Assembly: GCA_903813345.2 (NCBI GenBank)
Contig: CAIIXF020000005.1
Location: forward strand, 25,609,375-25,673,374
Direction: 5' to 3'
Length of the DNA: 64,000 bases
Source: Owenia fusiformis
Taxonomy: Eukaryota > Annelida > Polychaeta > Sabellida > Oweniidae
Both the position numbers and the translations under genes were made by a program. The notes beneath the pieces were generated by a model. It saw only the letters and a program-made list of their open reading frames with translations, ran no database searches and was not told the origin of the DNA. Shown piece by piece: positions 30,530 to 43,275 of the stretch (its first letter is position 1; each line of letters starts with the position of its first letter).

Positions 30530-30860
30530 TTTACCAGCTCATCACAAAAATCATTATACCAGCTTATTTAACCCAACTCATTATACAAGCTTATCACCTG
30601 GCTTATTATACTAGCTTATCACCCAACTTATCATACCAGCTTATCATCCAACTCATTATACCAGCCTATCACCAAACTCATTATACCAGCTTTTCACCCA
30701 ACTCATTATATTAGCTTATCACCCACTCTTTATACCAGCTTATCACACAACTTATCATACCAGCTTATCACACACCAGCTTATCACACACCTTATTATTA
30801 TACAACTCATCATTCCAACTTATCACCCAACCTATCACCAAACTCATTATGCCATCTTAA
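30530..30860. repeat. ~25-bp degenerate tandem repeat
   Basis: Repeated CAACTCATTATACCAGCTTATCAC-like units (about a dozen) with point changes and deletions. The open frames across it are by-products of the repeat. Confidence 0.85.
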
Positions 30861-31433
30861 TTATCACTTCTTATCCCTTCTTGTATTGACTAGATAATGC
30901 ATTTTATGTAATTTTACTGAACACATTTTTAGTGTATGGTATAACTGTCACATCATAACTAAAAAAAGGAGAGGTAGAAATTGATTATTGAATATTGGAG
31001 TTTAAGGGATTTTTTGTATGCCTGCTATTTCTATCTGCCTGAGTTAATCAGTTACTAGCCATTTATCCACACCGGTTGTTTTCTGTGCGCTCGGTCTGCA
31101 TAGTGTTTTAGCAGTTTTTAACTTCTATAAAATGCTCTGAAAGCTCATTCAGATCATATTTAACTGCATCAAGACAGGAATAACATTTGTAGTCAGACTC
31201 AGAGGGGAATGAGTATTTGATTGGTTTAAAAGTAAAGCAGCTCCCGTTTTCGTGATAGATACTCGTTATATCAGTTGAGCCTAATGACCATAGCATATGT
31301 ATTCATTCTATCAATTATTATGTGATTTTAGTGTGATAGTCTGTGATTAACCTGCTGTTTCTAATCTAGCAAGGCTGATATGATATTCCTGTTCATACGA
31401 TATGTTCGTATAGCAATACCTCTCTAGTGTTTA

Positions 31434-32210
31434 TTATCCCAACGAACGAAGTTCGGTAGGGATATAGTGAAGCCCTCCGTCCGTCTGTCCGTCCGTCCGT
31501 CCGTCTGTCCGTCCGTCAGTCAGTCAGTCCGTCCGTCTGTCCGGAAGATAACTCAAATACTAGTAGACGGATTTTCTTCATATTTAGTGGAAAGATGTAT
31601 ATTGGTGAATAGTTTTACGCAAGATGGCCGCCGCTTTAAAAATGACGGGACTTTTTCGCTAAAATCATAAATTTTTCATTCTGAACCAAAGTAATTAATA
31701 TTATTGTTTGAAATTTTGGTAGTATATTCACAACATTTATCTATTTCACATATATTCCGTGTTTTTTATCCTGACCCCCAGGGGCCGTGTATGGGGGGAC
31801 AGGAAAACAGAAATTTTCGCTAATTTTTAGATCTTTCTAAAGTATAGCTTTATTATACTCAAATGAAAGGCAATTACGAGTAGATTGCAAATATTGTATC
31901 TTTTTTCTGATTCGAGCCTCGTAAAATTCAAAATGGCCGTCTAATGTACGATTTCGCAATAATTTTTCAATCCCTTCAAAGTATGGCTATATTATACTCA
32001 AATTGAAGAAATTTGGAGTAGATCACAATTATGATATTATTTTTCAGATTTGTATCTCAGAAAATTAAAAATGGCTGCTTTGCAGGAATTCGCAATTCTA
32101 AAATCTAATTTTTCAATTTTAACCAAAGTAATGAGTAAAATTGATTGGAATTCGCTAATTGATATTTTGTTCGTTGGGATTTGCTACTCCGCGGAGTTGC
32201 CATTATCTAG
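31434..32210. mobile_element. AACGAAC...GTTCGTTGGG repeat element, copy 1 (family D)
   Basis: It begins TTATCCCAACGAACGAAGTTCG, followed by a (CCGT)n-type simple repeat (about 31475-31545). It ends TTCGTTGGGATTTGCTACTC then GCGGAGTTGCCATTATCTAG. It is nearly identical over ~780 bp to 43276-44067. It is inserted into the 58-bp satellite: satellite sequence lies on both sides (31367-31433 and from 32205). Its ends resemble those of 4857-6312. Confidence 0.85.
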
Positions 32211-32844
32211 TTATATCCTTTGCTTATATGATATACCTGTACATATAGCAACACCTCTCTAGTGTCTATTATATCCTATGCTGATATGATATACCTGTAC
32301 ATATAGCAACATCTCTCTAGTCTCTATTATATTGTTTGCTTATATGATATACCTCTACATAATAGCAACACCTCACTAGTCTATATTATATCCTATTCTG
32401 ATATGATATACCTGTGCATATAGCAACACCTCTTTAGTGTCTATCATATCATATGCTTATATGATATACCTGTACATATAGCAACACCTCTCTAGTCTCT
32501 ATTATATTGTTTGCTTATATGATATACCTCTACATAATAGCAACACCTCACTAGTCTATATTATATCCTATTCTGATATGATATACCTGTGCATATAGCA
32601 ACACCTCTTTAGTGTCTATCATATCATATGCTGATATGATATACCTGTACATATAGCAACACCTCTCTAGTCTCTATTATATTGTTTGCTTATATGATAT
32701 ACCTCTACATAATAGCAACACCTCACTAGTCTATATTATATCCTATTCTGATATGATATACCTGTGCATATAGCAACACCTATTTAGTCTATATTATTTC
32801 CTATGCTGATATGATATACCTGTACATATAGCAACACCTCTCTA

Positions 32845-34459
32845 CACTGTTGCTCATAAATATGGAATATTAGATTTGGCAGCTCAGAATTCAAATGTTG
32901 GAGTAAGAGAACATTTATTTGGAGTCGGTTCAGACATTTATTTTCTCGGCAAATCATAACCACATATTTCATCTACAAATCAACATTTTTTAGAGAAAAA
33001 ATATGCACATTTGAATTTAGAAAATTACTGTTATTTAAGCAGGGGTAAGCTAAGACTTTTTGCATTTTCAAAACACCCCGATCCAAATCGTCATGTAAAA
33101 CAGATCAAACAAAATAAACATCTGGTCATGAAGATTGAAGTGTCCTCTATCCAATGATAGCACTAATATGAGTTATGTCCTCTTTGTGCTGAAATCAGAG
33201 CATCAACCCTACGGGACCAGCATTGAATGAAACATCTGACCATTCTAAGTGAAATAAGGCCCCATTCCTCAATCTGACCAGTGCGTAACGTGTCTAAATT
33301 TTGAGGTTGGGGTCCAAGTCATGAATCTCATTACCAAGGTCGTCCCGCATTTGCTCTGCATTAGCCTGATTGGCTGACTTTTGTGCCAATGGTAGCTGGT
33401 CCACATTGCCTGCCCTGATGTAATCCAACACGATGCCATTAGCATATGCAACAGCATGATCATTCTGCAGATGAATGTTGCCCCAAAACACTCTGTTTAC
33501 ATGTGGTACTTGATGGAGGTCCAAAAGGTCAATTTACTTTGAAATTATGTTTGGGAATCACCAAGGGGGTGCAACTTCTGTGGTACTGCTCCAAACAACC
33601 TCTCTAATACTGCTCCAAACATAAATAGGGTCGCCTTGTGGACTGCCACATCAGAAAGTGTCCTTATTGTCTCTTTCCCCTGGTCTACGACAGAAACGAA
33701 CACAATTATCAACTTTGTGGAGGACATATCTTATTTCTTCACATGCTGTCATATGACACAAAATATCAGGTCCAACGTTTTAGTGCTTTCCTGTCCATTG
33801 AAGGCACCTTTATTTGTTATGATCAGTCAGCTGTGGTTTCTTTAAGGGTCTCATGGCCTTGCATCCGTTCTATAGCTCTGGAACACAGGTTTTGAGGTGA
33901 GACAGCCATTCATTTCGTAGACTACTGGTTGACGATTTTGATGACATAAATGCAGCAGGTGGTGATCTTTTCTTACATTATTCTCTCTAGGGCTACTATT
34001 GCTGTGACCTGGAGTCACATTCCAGTGCCTTTGGTACCACTGCAGAATTTTAGAGACTGTTCCCTGACACACCCCTAGGGTCCTGGCAATGGCAGTTTGT
34101 TTCATGCCAGAGAGCGCCATCCCCATGACCTGTAATGCTCTTTTTCGCTTATTTTATGGGGCATGCCTTCTAAAAACTCTTCCAACTCTAAATTAAAGTT
34201 TTATAAAATGTGCACAATGGTTACAACTAAGATTTAGACACAACTTTCAAGTTACCAATATCATGAGTTCATGGGGTCACTTGAGTGAATACAAGTTTAA
34301 TCAACCATAAATGTTTTAACTTTTCACACCAATCAGTTTTATATGCAAAACTGCTGAGAGAATGAGAACATATTACAAATTTTCATCAAAATGTCATCAT
34401 TTTGTAGAAATTCCATCAAACAGTTAGTATCTATAAAATATTCCATATGAGCAACAGTG
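32845..34459 (-). mobile_element. Tc1/mariner transposon (defective) inserted in the satellite
   Basis: 1615 bp flanked by TA on both sides (32843-32844 and 34460-34461). The terminal inverted repeats read CACTGTTGCTCATAAATATG and, in reverse complement, CACTGTTGCTCATATGGAAT, with a 3-nt difference. The interior carries Tc1-type transposase fragments on the minus strand. Insertion into a single satellite unit marks it as younger than the array. Confidence 0.92.
33170..34130 (-). pseudogene. Tc1-like transposase, broken
   Basis: The N-terminal part (33851-34126) reads MGMALSGMKQTAIARTLGV and so on, with a helix-turn-helix of the QTAIARTLGVCQGTVSKIL type. A downstream part (33294-33524) matches the second-aspartate region of Tc1 DDE transposases (FWGNIHLQNDHAVAYA), followed by a linker. 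The frames are disconnected between 33524 and 33851 by stops and shifts, and the catalytic region is incomplete. Inactive. Confidence 0.8.
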
Positions 34460-35661
34460 TAGTCTCTATTATATCCTTTGCTGATATGATATACCTGTAC
34501 ATATAGCAACACCTCACTAGTCTATATTATATCCTATTCTGATATGATATACCTGTGCATATAGCAACACCTATTTAGTCTATATTATTTCCTATGCTGA
34601 TATGATATACCTGTACATCTAGCAACACCTATCTAGTCTCTATTATATCCTTTGCTTATATGATATACCTTTACATATAGCAAAACCTCTCTAGTCTCTG
34701 TTATATCCTATGCTGATATGATATACCTGTACATATAGCAACATCTCTCTAGTCTATATTATATCCTATGCTGATATGATGTACCTGTACATATAGCAAC
34801 ATCTCTCTAGTCTCTGTTATATCCTATGCTGATATGATATACCTGTACATATAGCAACATCTATCTAGTCTATATTATATCCTATGCTGATATGATATAC
34901 ATGTACCTCTACATTTAGCAACACCTCTCTAGTCTCTATTATAATATATCCTTTGCTTATATGATATACCTGTACATTTAGCAACACCTCTCTAATCTCT
35001 ATTATAATATATCCTTTGCTTATATGATATACCTGTACATTTAGCAACACCTCTCTAGTCTCTATTATAATATATCCTTTGCTTATATGATATACCTGTA
35101 CATATAGCAAGAGCAACACCTCTCTAGTCTCTATTATATTCTACGCTGATATGGTATACCTGTACATTTAGCAACGATGATTCAGAGAAATGAGTCAAGT
35201 GTTGGAATGTCTATATGTATATTTTTCTATTTTTAAGAGTGGAGCTATTCCTTGAATGAAATGATCAAAATGTGGGACAATACAATGATTTGAAAAGGTA
35301 AAAATAGTATTATGTCAGTTGGGAGTGGGACATGGTACTCTCTGGTGTTGCAGCTCTACTTTTCCTATTTCAATCAAAGATATTGCGTTCTGTTCAATAT
35401 TCATATACCTGTTCATTGTATGTATGGCGCAATATACAAGTTGCTTAGATAATATATCATGTATCGGTAGATCTATGAGATGTTGTTATAAGATATAATA
35501 TGCCCATGCAAAAAATGTCATTTGCATCATATTTGAATTTATTACCTACAATTGTGGAATTCCAATATCAGATTCTCATACCAAATGTTATAATTTGAAT
35601 TTCCTCAGAATTTTATTGTTTACAACTGTTTTATTTAATTTATTACTAAAGCCAATATCTG

Positions 35662-36003
35662 TTTACCCTGAGCCCAGAGTCCAGTTATAAACTACCCTCT
35701 GCCTAGTATAGACTATATTACAGTTTAACAGCCCTGCCCCAAAGATTGGTGCCTGTGACAGCCCGGATAATAAATCATTTCAAATCTACCACACTGACCC
35801 TTTCTCAACCAGTCAGTGAAGTGGAAGAAATACATGCTCATTAACTATCGGTGATGTCAGAGGAAATGACCATGTAGAAAGTCGTCTGTATTTCAACGAC
35901 AGACTTTTAATAGGCTTGGTGAGATCAGAAATTTTTAGTAAACTATAAGAGTGAAGACGAAGCTCATTTTTAAGAAGTGAAGTCGAACGAATGCAAAGGG
36001 TAA
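35662..36003. repeat. ~330-bp dispersed repeat, copy 2 (family C)
   Basis: Same orientation as 29690-30022. It carries an extra ~30 bp (GCCTGTGACAGCCCGGATAA region) absent from copy 1. It ends CAAAGGGTAA like copy 1. Confidence 0.8.
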
Positions 36004-36362
36004 TTTCTGTTTAGTTAGATGTCATAAAATTCATGGGTTAGATCCAATTTACTGTATTATTTTTATGATAGATTTCCTCTCATTATTACATGTATATACC
36101 AGCATGGTATATTACATGTAACTAAAAGTACTAGCTAGTATTCTTGATGTTGATTGGTGATTTTCGTAGTTTTCTTTTCCAGGTCTGGACATTAAATATA
36201 ATTGAAAGATCATTAGGTGAAATATAATGTCACTTTAACAAAGGCCAATCCAGAAATTTTTATAGATATATAAAATAAAAAGGTTTACTTATGCATGGGC
36301 TTTCAAGAGAGAAAGACCATGATTTTTGCCTCTTGATCAATCAAGATATTTCATGAATAAAG

Positions 36363-36952
36363 CACACCAGTCGTCACAAATGGCGAACATAACCGTCGCT
36401 TCAACAGGGCTGTCAACTTGGGACCATCTAACATGAGTGACTTCCAAATTGATGCGTGATTTCTATTTTTCCAGCAAATGCGTGACAATCACGCCTAATG
36501 TGAGGGTTGTTAGGGCAGCTTCAACTCTTCAATCATTTGGTCCTCGTTTCATGGGACTTTTACGTCACTTATTTTGTGCATATGTATTAAGCTCTTGTGA
36601 TGATGTATCATATGAAATCCCAACTTCGATCAAATTGGGTCGTGAATTGCCACAATATAGCATCTTCAACATCGTCAATGACAACGGAATCTGAATTTTA
36701 AATAATTTACCATATCCCATTGTCTTTGTAATTTATCCCAAATTTAGATTCCTTTGTCACTGACGATATCGTAGACGCAATATTGTGGCGATTCACGACC
36801 CAATCTGACTGAAATTGGGATTTTATATGATATGTTATCACAAGAGCTTAATACATGCACAGAATTAGCGACGATAAACTCCCATGAAATGATAACCAAG
36901 TGATTGAAGAGTTGAAGCAACGGACTTTACATTGTCAGGCTATTCCGGTGTG
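36363..36952. mobile_element. foldback MITE, family A relative
   Basis: It ends with ATTCCGGTGTG like the 819-1322 element. It contains a large internal palindrome: ~36520-36695 (GCTTCAACTCTTCAATCA, then GTCGTGAATTGCCACAATAT) returns in reverse complement at ~36745-36925. The arms are ~180 nt and diverged. It is a snap-back structure without coding capacity. Confidence 0.75.
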
Positions 36953-37614
36953 TAAAGGTGAACCCTGGTTAACCAGTATGTGATTTCAGTTAGTAGATGA
37001 GTAGGCTTGAAATGGCAGTATCTTTAGAACGCACAAGATCTATGGAAGTCTTAATACTTGTAATTAATCAATGAAGATCAAATTGTGCCGACTCAATCAA
37101 GGTAAAGAAGCAGTGTGTAGTATATCCATCAGTATGGACTTATATTGTGTTATATCAATTGATGTGATGTCTCAGACATCAAAGCTTGTAATTGGTTGCT
37201 AATAGCAATTAGATAAAATTGCAAACTAAGAGGAGAAAACCAATTATTCAGATGCGAGTAGGTAGTTACCAGTTTCGCCACCAGGTGGCTGATTCGGGGG
37301 GAAATAACATGGCAGGGTATTACAAAGTTCCCTCAAACTTGAATATTCATCAGTTTTAGTGGTTCACTTTTCATATTACCCTTATGTATCTGATAGTTAT
37401 ACAAATTAAAATATGTCCAGTTAAGGAATATGTTATCTGCCCAACACAAGAAAAGATATTTCACTTTTTGTGATTTTACAACATGGGGTGTATGGGGAAT
37501 CTCCCCGACCTAGAAGTCACATTTTCAAAGAAAATTAAATTTATAAAGTTGATAAACTCTTGTCAAAACCACATTTCTAGATGCAATTTTACATGTAGAT
37601 TCCAAATATGACAT

Positions 37615-38780
37615 TTTTTTTTTTTTTTTTTATACATTATCAATTTATTTCATCATAATCATGTTTTACAAGAATGGCTTGCCAATCGCTTATAAAGCAT
37701 TATAGGCTAAGCTAGAAAATACATAAATTTAATTACAAATGTAAATGCATGTAATATGGAAGAATAGCAGCAATTTGGATAAGAAATGGGAAATAGGACA
37801 GGCTGGGGTCATGTGTCATAGTCTCAGTGAGGGAATAGTAGGCATAATTAATACTTGGTTGGAGGGTCCCATAGAGAATTATGATTATGTTAAGAGTTCT
37901 CCAGTAAAAAATTGGCAACAAGAGCAAAAAGTTCATTATTTTGTGCCAGCGATAAATCTTCACTGCCATGTTTCAGAAAATCTATAAATTGGCTTTTGTT
38001 CCTTATAGCTAAAGGCTTGTAAGTCTCTACAAGTGCAAGAAAAGTGTTCCTATTTTGTGCTTTATTTGGACAATAAAAGAATAAATGTTTTGGAGTTTCA
38101 GGCACACCACAAGCGCAGTTTGGTGTTTCAATATAAGTAAAATTATGGCCATATAGCTGAGCTTTAGTGAGCAAGTCAACTCTGAATCTATTGAGAATTA
38201 TTTCTTGATTTCTTTTTAACTTTAATTTAGTAGTTGGTAAAAAGGAGGGCTTGGGGATTTTATTTTTTTGTAAGTTATTGAAGCTGGTAATTGTTGTGCT
38301 TTCTCGAATATACTTTGGTAGCTTATTCCAGTGGGAGATAGCATTGAGGACAGAAGAGTTTCTAAATTTGGTTGAGCTTTTGGCAGGTATTTTGAAATCA
38401 GGATTTGATCTGAGTTCTCGGGGATTTTGAATCCTCAGAGGTTCAAAGATATCTTTCACATAGCTTGGAGTGAGATTATTTTTAACTCTAAACATGAATT
38501 TATTTATTTGCATTGACCGCCTTGTTTCTAGATCAGGCCATGTGAGTGTATTCTTTACCTTAATTGAACTACTACCATGTAAACATCCACTGCATATAAG
38601 AGCAGCTTGATAGAATAATTTATTTAATATGTTAAGGACACTTTGAGTAGAGGAATCGTAGAGTATTGCGCCATATTCAAAGTGTGGTCGAATGAAAGAC
38701 ATGAAAATAGTTTCGAGGACATTGGAATTTAGTTTAAATATGACATCAGTTTGACTGAATTTTTAATGACGTAAATCAAG
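37615..38780 (-). mobile_element. 5'-truncated non-LTR retrotransposon (LINE) 3' part
   Basis: The minus-strand ORF 37890-38702 (270 aa) carries the post-catalytic part of a LINE reverse transcriptase. It begins FIRPHFEYGAILYD, typical of the thumb region (SFIRPxLEYG motif), and has a C-terminal Cys/His knuckle, CACGVPETPKHLFFYC. The frame continues upstream past an in-frame TAA near 38764. A T-run at 37615-37632 on the plus strand is the poly(A) tail of the element. The catalytic core is absent, so it is a dead-on-arrival copy. Jockey/CR1-type affinity is inferred. Confidence 0.85.
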
Positions 38781-38977
38781 ATTATTTCTACTCGCACCTA
38801 GTCTATTGAGCTCATAAATGAATTGAATTTCATGTGCAAAATGTGCATTATCTAATGTTGTATAGTGTGGAATTAACTTTGTTGTAAAAACATTGTTTCC
38901 ATTTAACTGCCAGTTGGCAAACAATGAGAATGGCAGACATAAAACTTTACTTTAGCTACAAGTGGCAGCCATTGTGA

Positions 38978-39036
38978 ACCCCCCCCCCACTACACCCCTC
39001 CTCACAAGTTGGTGAAGTAAATAAGAGGGGGGGGGG
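38978..39036. repeat. poly-C and poly-G runs in inverted arrangement
   Basis: A run of nine to ten C is followed ~50 nt later by a run of thirteen or so G. It could form a GC hairpin or be prone to assembly error. Confidence 0.7.
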
Positions 39037-39039
39037 GGG

Positions 39040-41140
39040 TGAATCTTGAAGCAAGGCTAGAAAATTTCCACTAAACTTGAATAGTGATTAAGTATTTAAG
39101 CCCTGGATTCAGTGCAATGTGGGATGACCATTCCTTGGAGGCATTGCTTCCCTAAATTATTTGACATTCAGTCCACAATGCATTGAGTCTTGGGCTTTGA
39201 TTCTTTTCACACATTGCAAAATATTTTCTACCATGTCACTTAAAAGATACAAAATCACTAAAAGAACATATTTTCAATGAAACTTTTTGCAAGGGTCAAG
39301 TTGGCAAAGCATCAATTTCAATCTGTAGAGTCAAGCTGTTGCCTCGGCAACCACTTAATAAGTGATCACCTGAGATGTGGTGATTGGTTATATTATGCAC
39401 TGCAGTTATATGAAATACTGTGTTCGGATTGGCTGGAATCTGACACACCTTGCCTAGCTATGAGTGAAATAGATTTTATGGAATAATTTTCATCTAACCT
39501 CTCATAACTGAACTATTTGATGAATATATTCAATATTAAATGAAATTATTATCTGTTAACACAAGAAAAAGATATTTCAATTTTTAGATGCAACTTTGTA
39601 TGTAGATTTCAAATATAATATCGCCGAGGCCAAATTTTAATTATATACTTGAAAATCAAGTTTATTTCTCCTAACATCTAATATATTGCATCAGTTTTAT
39701 CCAGTGTAAAACTGCAAGAGGTGAATTGAATGATAGGCACGAAATAAAAATAATCCGTGCATGTATATCTGGAAATAAATCGACATAACAATCCATTGGT
39801 GCATTAGTTATCTGTTTATTTTAGGTTGTATTATCAGGATATTGATTCTATGACCTATGTAGAAATGATTGACAATAATGTTGACTTCATTCCTGTTTTG
39901 ATATTATTGGGAATTAGTTCGCTGTATACATTTATTGATCTCCGCAATGAAACTAAGCGCAAAAAAACTGTTGATATTCCTTGCTATTGATTAGCTTTGG
40001 TTGACAAGAATAAGATGAGGTAGTAAGATTGATTACTAAGTCTATTTCTTAATTAATTGTTCAAGACTATTCGAATGATAGATTCACTTCAAAATGATAC
40101 CTACTGATAGCTAGGTATTTAAGTATTTAAGGATGAAACAGGTATCTTGTTCCCCTTGCACCAACTATTTATTTGTTGCCACCCAAGAGAATAGTTATAA
40201 GGGAATGATAAAGCGGGCAAAATAGGGGCTTGATGCAAGAGTAATCTGGTACTGACAGAATAAGATACGATAAAGGGGGAGAGGATAACATAAAAGTATT
40301 AGAATTTGCACCCTGTTGTATATATAAGGGTTATGTACTGGGAGGTTTAATAGGGTATATCCTGAGGGATATATTTTCCCGGGTGATATCTACCCAAAAC
40401 CAACTCAAGTATGAGATACACAGTAGTATATACTCTACTTAATAGTAATATTCAAGTTTCAGAATGAATCTTACATTGTATGATTAATGTATGCTATATC
40501 TATATCAAGTACATCCTAAAATAAAAAATTGGGTTTCTTGCATGACCATTTTCCTTAAGATGAATTTTCATCTTCTCCATTAAACCACCACCTTGGTGCA
40601 AGACACCCCCACCCAGATTTAAACTATTTTTAGCGACCATACACCATTCCATTCATAAAAGATCTTTCCCAGAGGGAATAATGATTAATTATATGGTGGG
40701 CATTACCAAGATATGATGCTTCGATACTTTGTCAGCTCATTGTCCTTCAGTTCTATATTTTGACCTTAGGGTTGGATAATTATGACAGTAGCAATTCATT
40801 GCAATTTCCATCTCACTTGTGTCAAAATAGCTCTCCATTCCCCTGACTTTTAATATGAACGTGACAAAGTCTTAATTATAGCTATTTTTCAGAGTCGAGT
40901 ATCCTATATCCCTTATTATTTCAAATGCAGCCTTCTAGTTAGGGCGTTAATTAAGGAGCTCTATGATAATCTTCTTAGTGTCATTCAAGGTACCATTATG
41001 AATATAATTGATGCCTAGATACGTGTACCTTGAATCAACATCAGCTAGCCACACTACCCTTTGAGTTTATCGGATGATTTTACTGGTTTGTTGCTCATCT
41101 CATTGATCTCAAATGAAGCATTCATAGGTTTTTATTTTAT
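39040..41140. other. gene-free stretch
   Basis: I see no supported exon, RNA gene or clear repeat. It may lie in the 5' region of the ANKRD55-like gene. Confidence 0.35.
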
Positions 41141-41144
41141 TTTG

Positions 41145-41860
41145 TGGTGACATGTTGTTATAGTCTCCAACTTTTTTGGTGGCAGCGGTTGGTGTTTTGC
41201 ATTCAGTGGTTTGTGTTTGGCATTTGTATCAAATGGCAAGTGGTGCTATCTTTGCATGTTAATGCCTTGTAGTTAATGTAGTGTCATGATTTTCTGAATC
41301 CACTGTTTGAATATAGGAAATCAAAAGAATTATAATCAATCAAAGAATTGTCTCTAGATTAAGAGTGACAATGAAAACCAGATCTTGTAGAATACAATAA
41401 ATCTTGAGATTCTACAGCAATGATGCTTTAGTCTTTGGTTATTCTTAAATGTACTATTTTGAAATTTTTTTATTCTAAAACCTAGCTCTTCTTCTGTAAC
41501 CCATTACCTTTGCATTCAATCGACTTTGCTTCTTAAAAGAGAGCTTTGTCTTTAGTTTATAACTTGACTCTGAACCTAGGGTAATTACTCCAAAGGTATT
41601 ACTGTAATTATGGATTTAGATAGGATTCAAGGTTCATAAGTCGTCATGGGTTAATAATTAGTAGGAGTAAGTATATGGAAAAAAGTACATTTGTATTTTT
41701 TGGGTTATGCATTTTAGAATAATTTTTGAGCTATGGGTTTTTATGTCATCACAAGGTGTGTTTTATGTGACATATTGTTATGGTCTCCAACATTTTTGTG
41801 GATAACGTTCGGCATCTGTAACAAATGGCAGGTAGGGACATTTTGCATGTTAATACCTTG
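41145..41860. repeat. two copies of dispersed repeat family B
   Basis: GGTGACATGTTGTTATAGTC, CTCCAACTTTTTTGGTGGCA and GCATGTTAATGCCTTGTAG occur at ~41145-41270, and a second copy lies at ~41750-41860. They share the core with 2150-2275, 47930-48045 and 63660-63785. Confidence 0.7.
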
Positions 41861-42412
41861 TTGTGTGATTAATTTCGGATTAAAGTTGATATCCAGTTGT
41901 TATTCCATTTTGGATGTTTATTCTATAAAAGATAAACCAAGGGTCTTTAACTTTTTAGTTTTTTTAACATACAGCTTTTAAGATCTGTTTAACTATATCA
42001 TCAATACATTGGAACAACGATTTTCTGACATCTTCAGAAGCTTATTTTATGGGTCTGTGTAGTGTGTATATCTTGACCATAAAATGCTAGAAACATTCTG
42101 AGCATCTTCATATTACAACAATCAATCACTTCAATATCCACTAAATGTTATACTGCCAAAACCAAATGACAATTTTGGCATTTAAGATGATTTACTAATT
42201 TCGTATAAGTACTGCTCCTTATTAATCAACCTCATAATATCATAAGCTTAAAAAAACATTTATTTTGTGAAAAACATATAGAAGACGAGTGAGCTATCAT
42301 TGTCACACTACCCTACCACGTGACCACATTTAAAAATGATACAGGGTACGGTTAAGTTGCAAATGGAGCGGGTATTCTCTATCTTTGTCCATTGGGCTTT
42401 TCTGGTAATAAT

Positions 42413-42870
42413 TAGTGTTGTCGCGATTAATCGATACATCGCGATATACATCGCCAAAGCTGATTCTGGGGATGCATCGATGTCTGAAACATAACATCGA
42501 TGTTTAAAAAAAAAATTAATTTGCTAAAAATCACCCTTTCTTATCTTATTTTGACGCAAATCGCTTACCTTTCTCATGACTTATTTCATTTTCCAATGTT
42601 TTCTGATATTCTTTCGCTTTAAAACTGCTTTAGCTAGTCGAAATGAACCATTAATCTAAAAAAATTACTTTTACTTTCATTTCACCGTTACTAGAAGTTC
42701 CCGGATGTACCAGCGTACTCTTATTAATTTGTTCTGTTCGGTATTTTAGTGCATTAGCGTTCGGTATTTCAGTGCACTTTTCTCGGACTTTTTCTCGATG
42801 TGCATCGATGTTTACTCCTGAAAATTGCCGATGCATCGATGTACGATTATGGCACATCGCGACAACACTA
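42413..42870. mobile_element. hAT MITE with perfect 8-bp TSD
   Basis: 458 bp flanked by exact GTAATAAT duplications (42405-42412 and 42871-42878). Both ends read TAGTGTTGTCGCGAT inward. The interior has clustered ATCGATG words in subterminal positions. The hAT superfamily assignment rests on the TSD length and the end sequence. Confidence 0.92.
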
Positions 42871-43275
42871 GTAATAATACGTTGCAAACTGCTCGATGAA
42901 TCTATACAATGTATAGTAGAACACTTAGAATATGTGTAAAATCTAGTATACATTCAGAACTATGGAAATAAACAAACGTCCTCCATTTGCAACTTCCCTG
43001 TAGCCTGTACTTCTTTTAAAGGAATACAGGATACAGTATGGGGGTATAGTAGTGTGATTGTGTAAAAACGGGTGAATCTACCATGATGTTCAGTCATGCG
43101 AAAAATGTGTGGGCTAATCACCATAAATTACTGCGCGAAATATGCACAGAACAATGGAAATGACGTTATGGATCTCCTACTGATATGTAATACCTGATGG
43201 ATCAAGCTGAACCAACCTAGCATTGTTATGTCAGGTTTTCTAACAACTTTTATTGCATAGTTAATGATAAGATAA

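Larger units (their letters stand above)
32205..35175. repeat. 58-bp satellite array with 3-unit higher-order period, split by a Tc1 element
   Basis: Units of ~58 bp carry TGATATGATATACCTGTACA and TATAGCAACACCTCTCTAGT. In 32280-32842 three unit variants (ending TTGTTTGC, TATTCTG and TATCATATG-like) repeat as a ~175-bp higher-order block three times. The array is interrupted at 32845-34459 by a transposon and continues to ~35175. Confidence 0.92.

Noticed and set aside
30420-30860. Possible CRISPR-like or coding array
   Set aside because: The units are directly adjacent and degenerate, with no constant repeat and variable spacer arrangement; it is a minisatellite in a eukaryotic genome.
37745-37987. 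Plus-strand 80-aa ORF
   Set aside because: Antisense shadow of the LINE 3' region.
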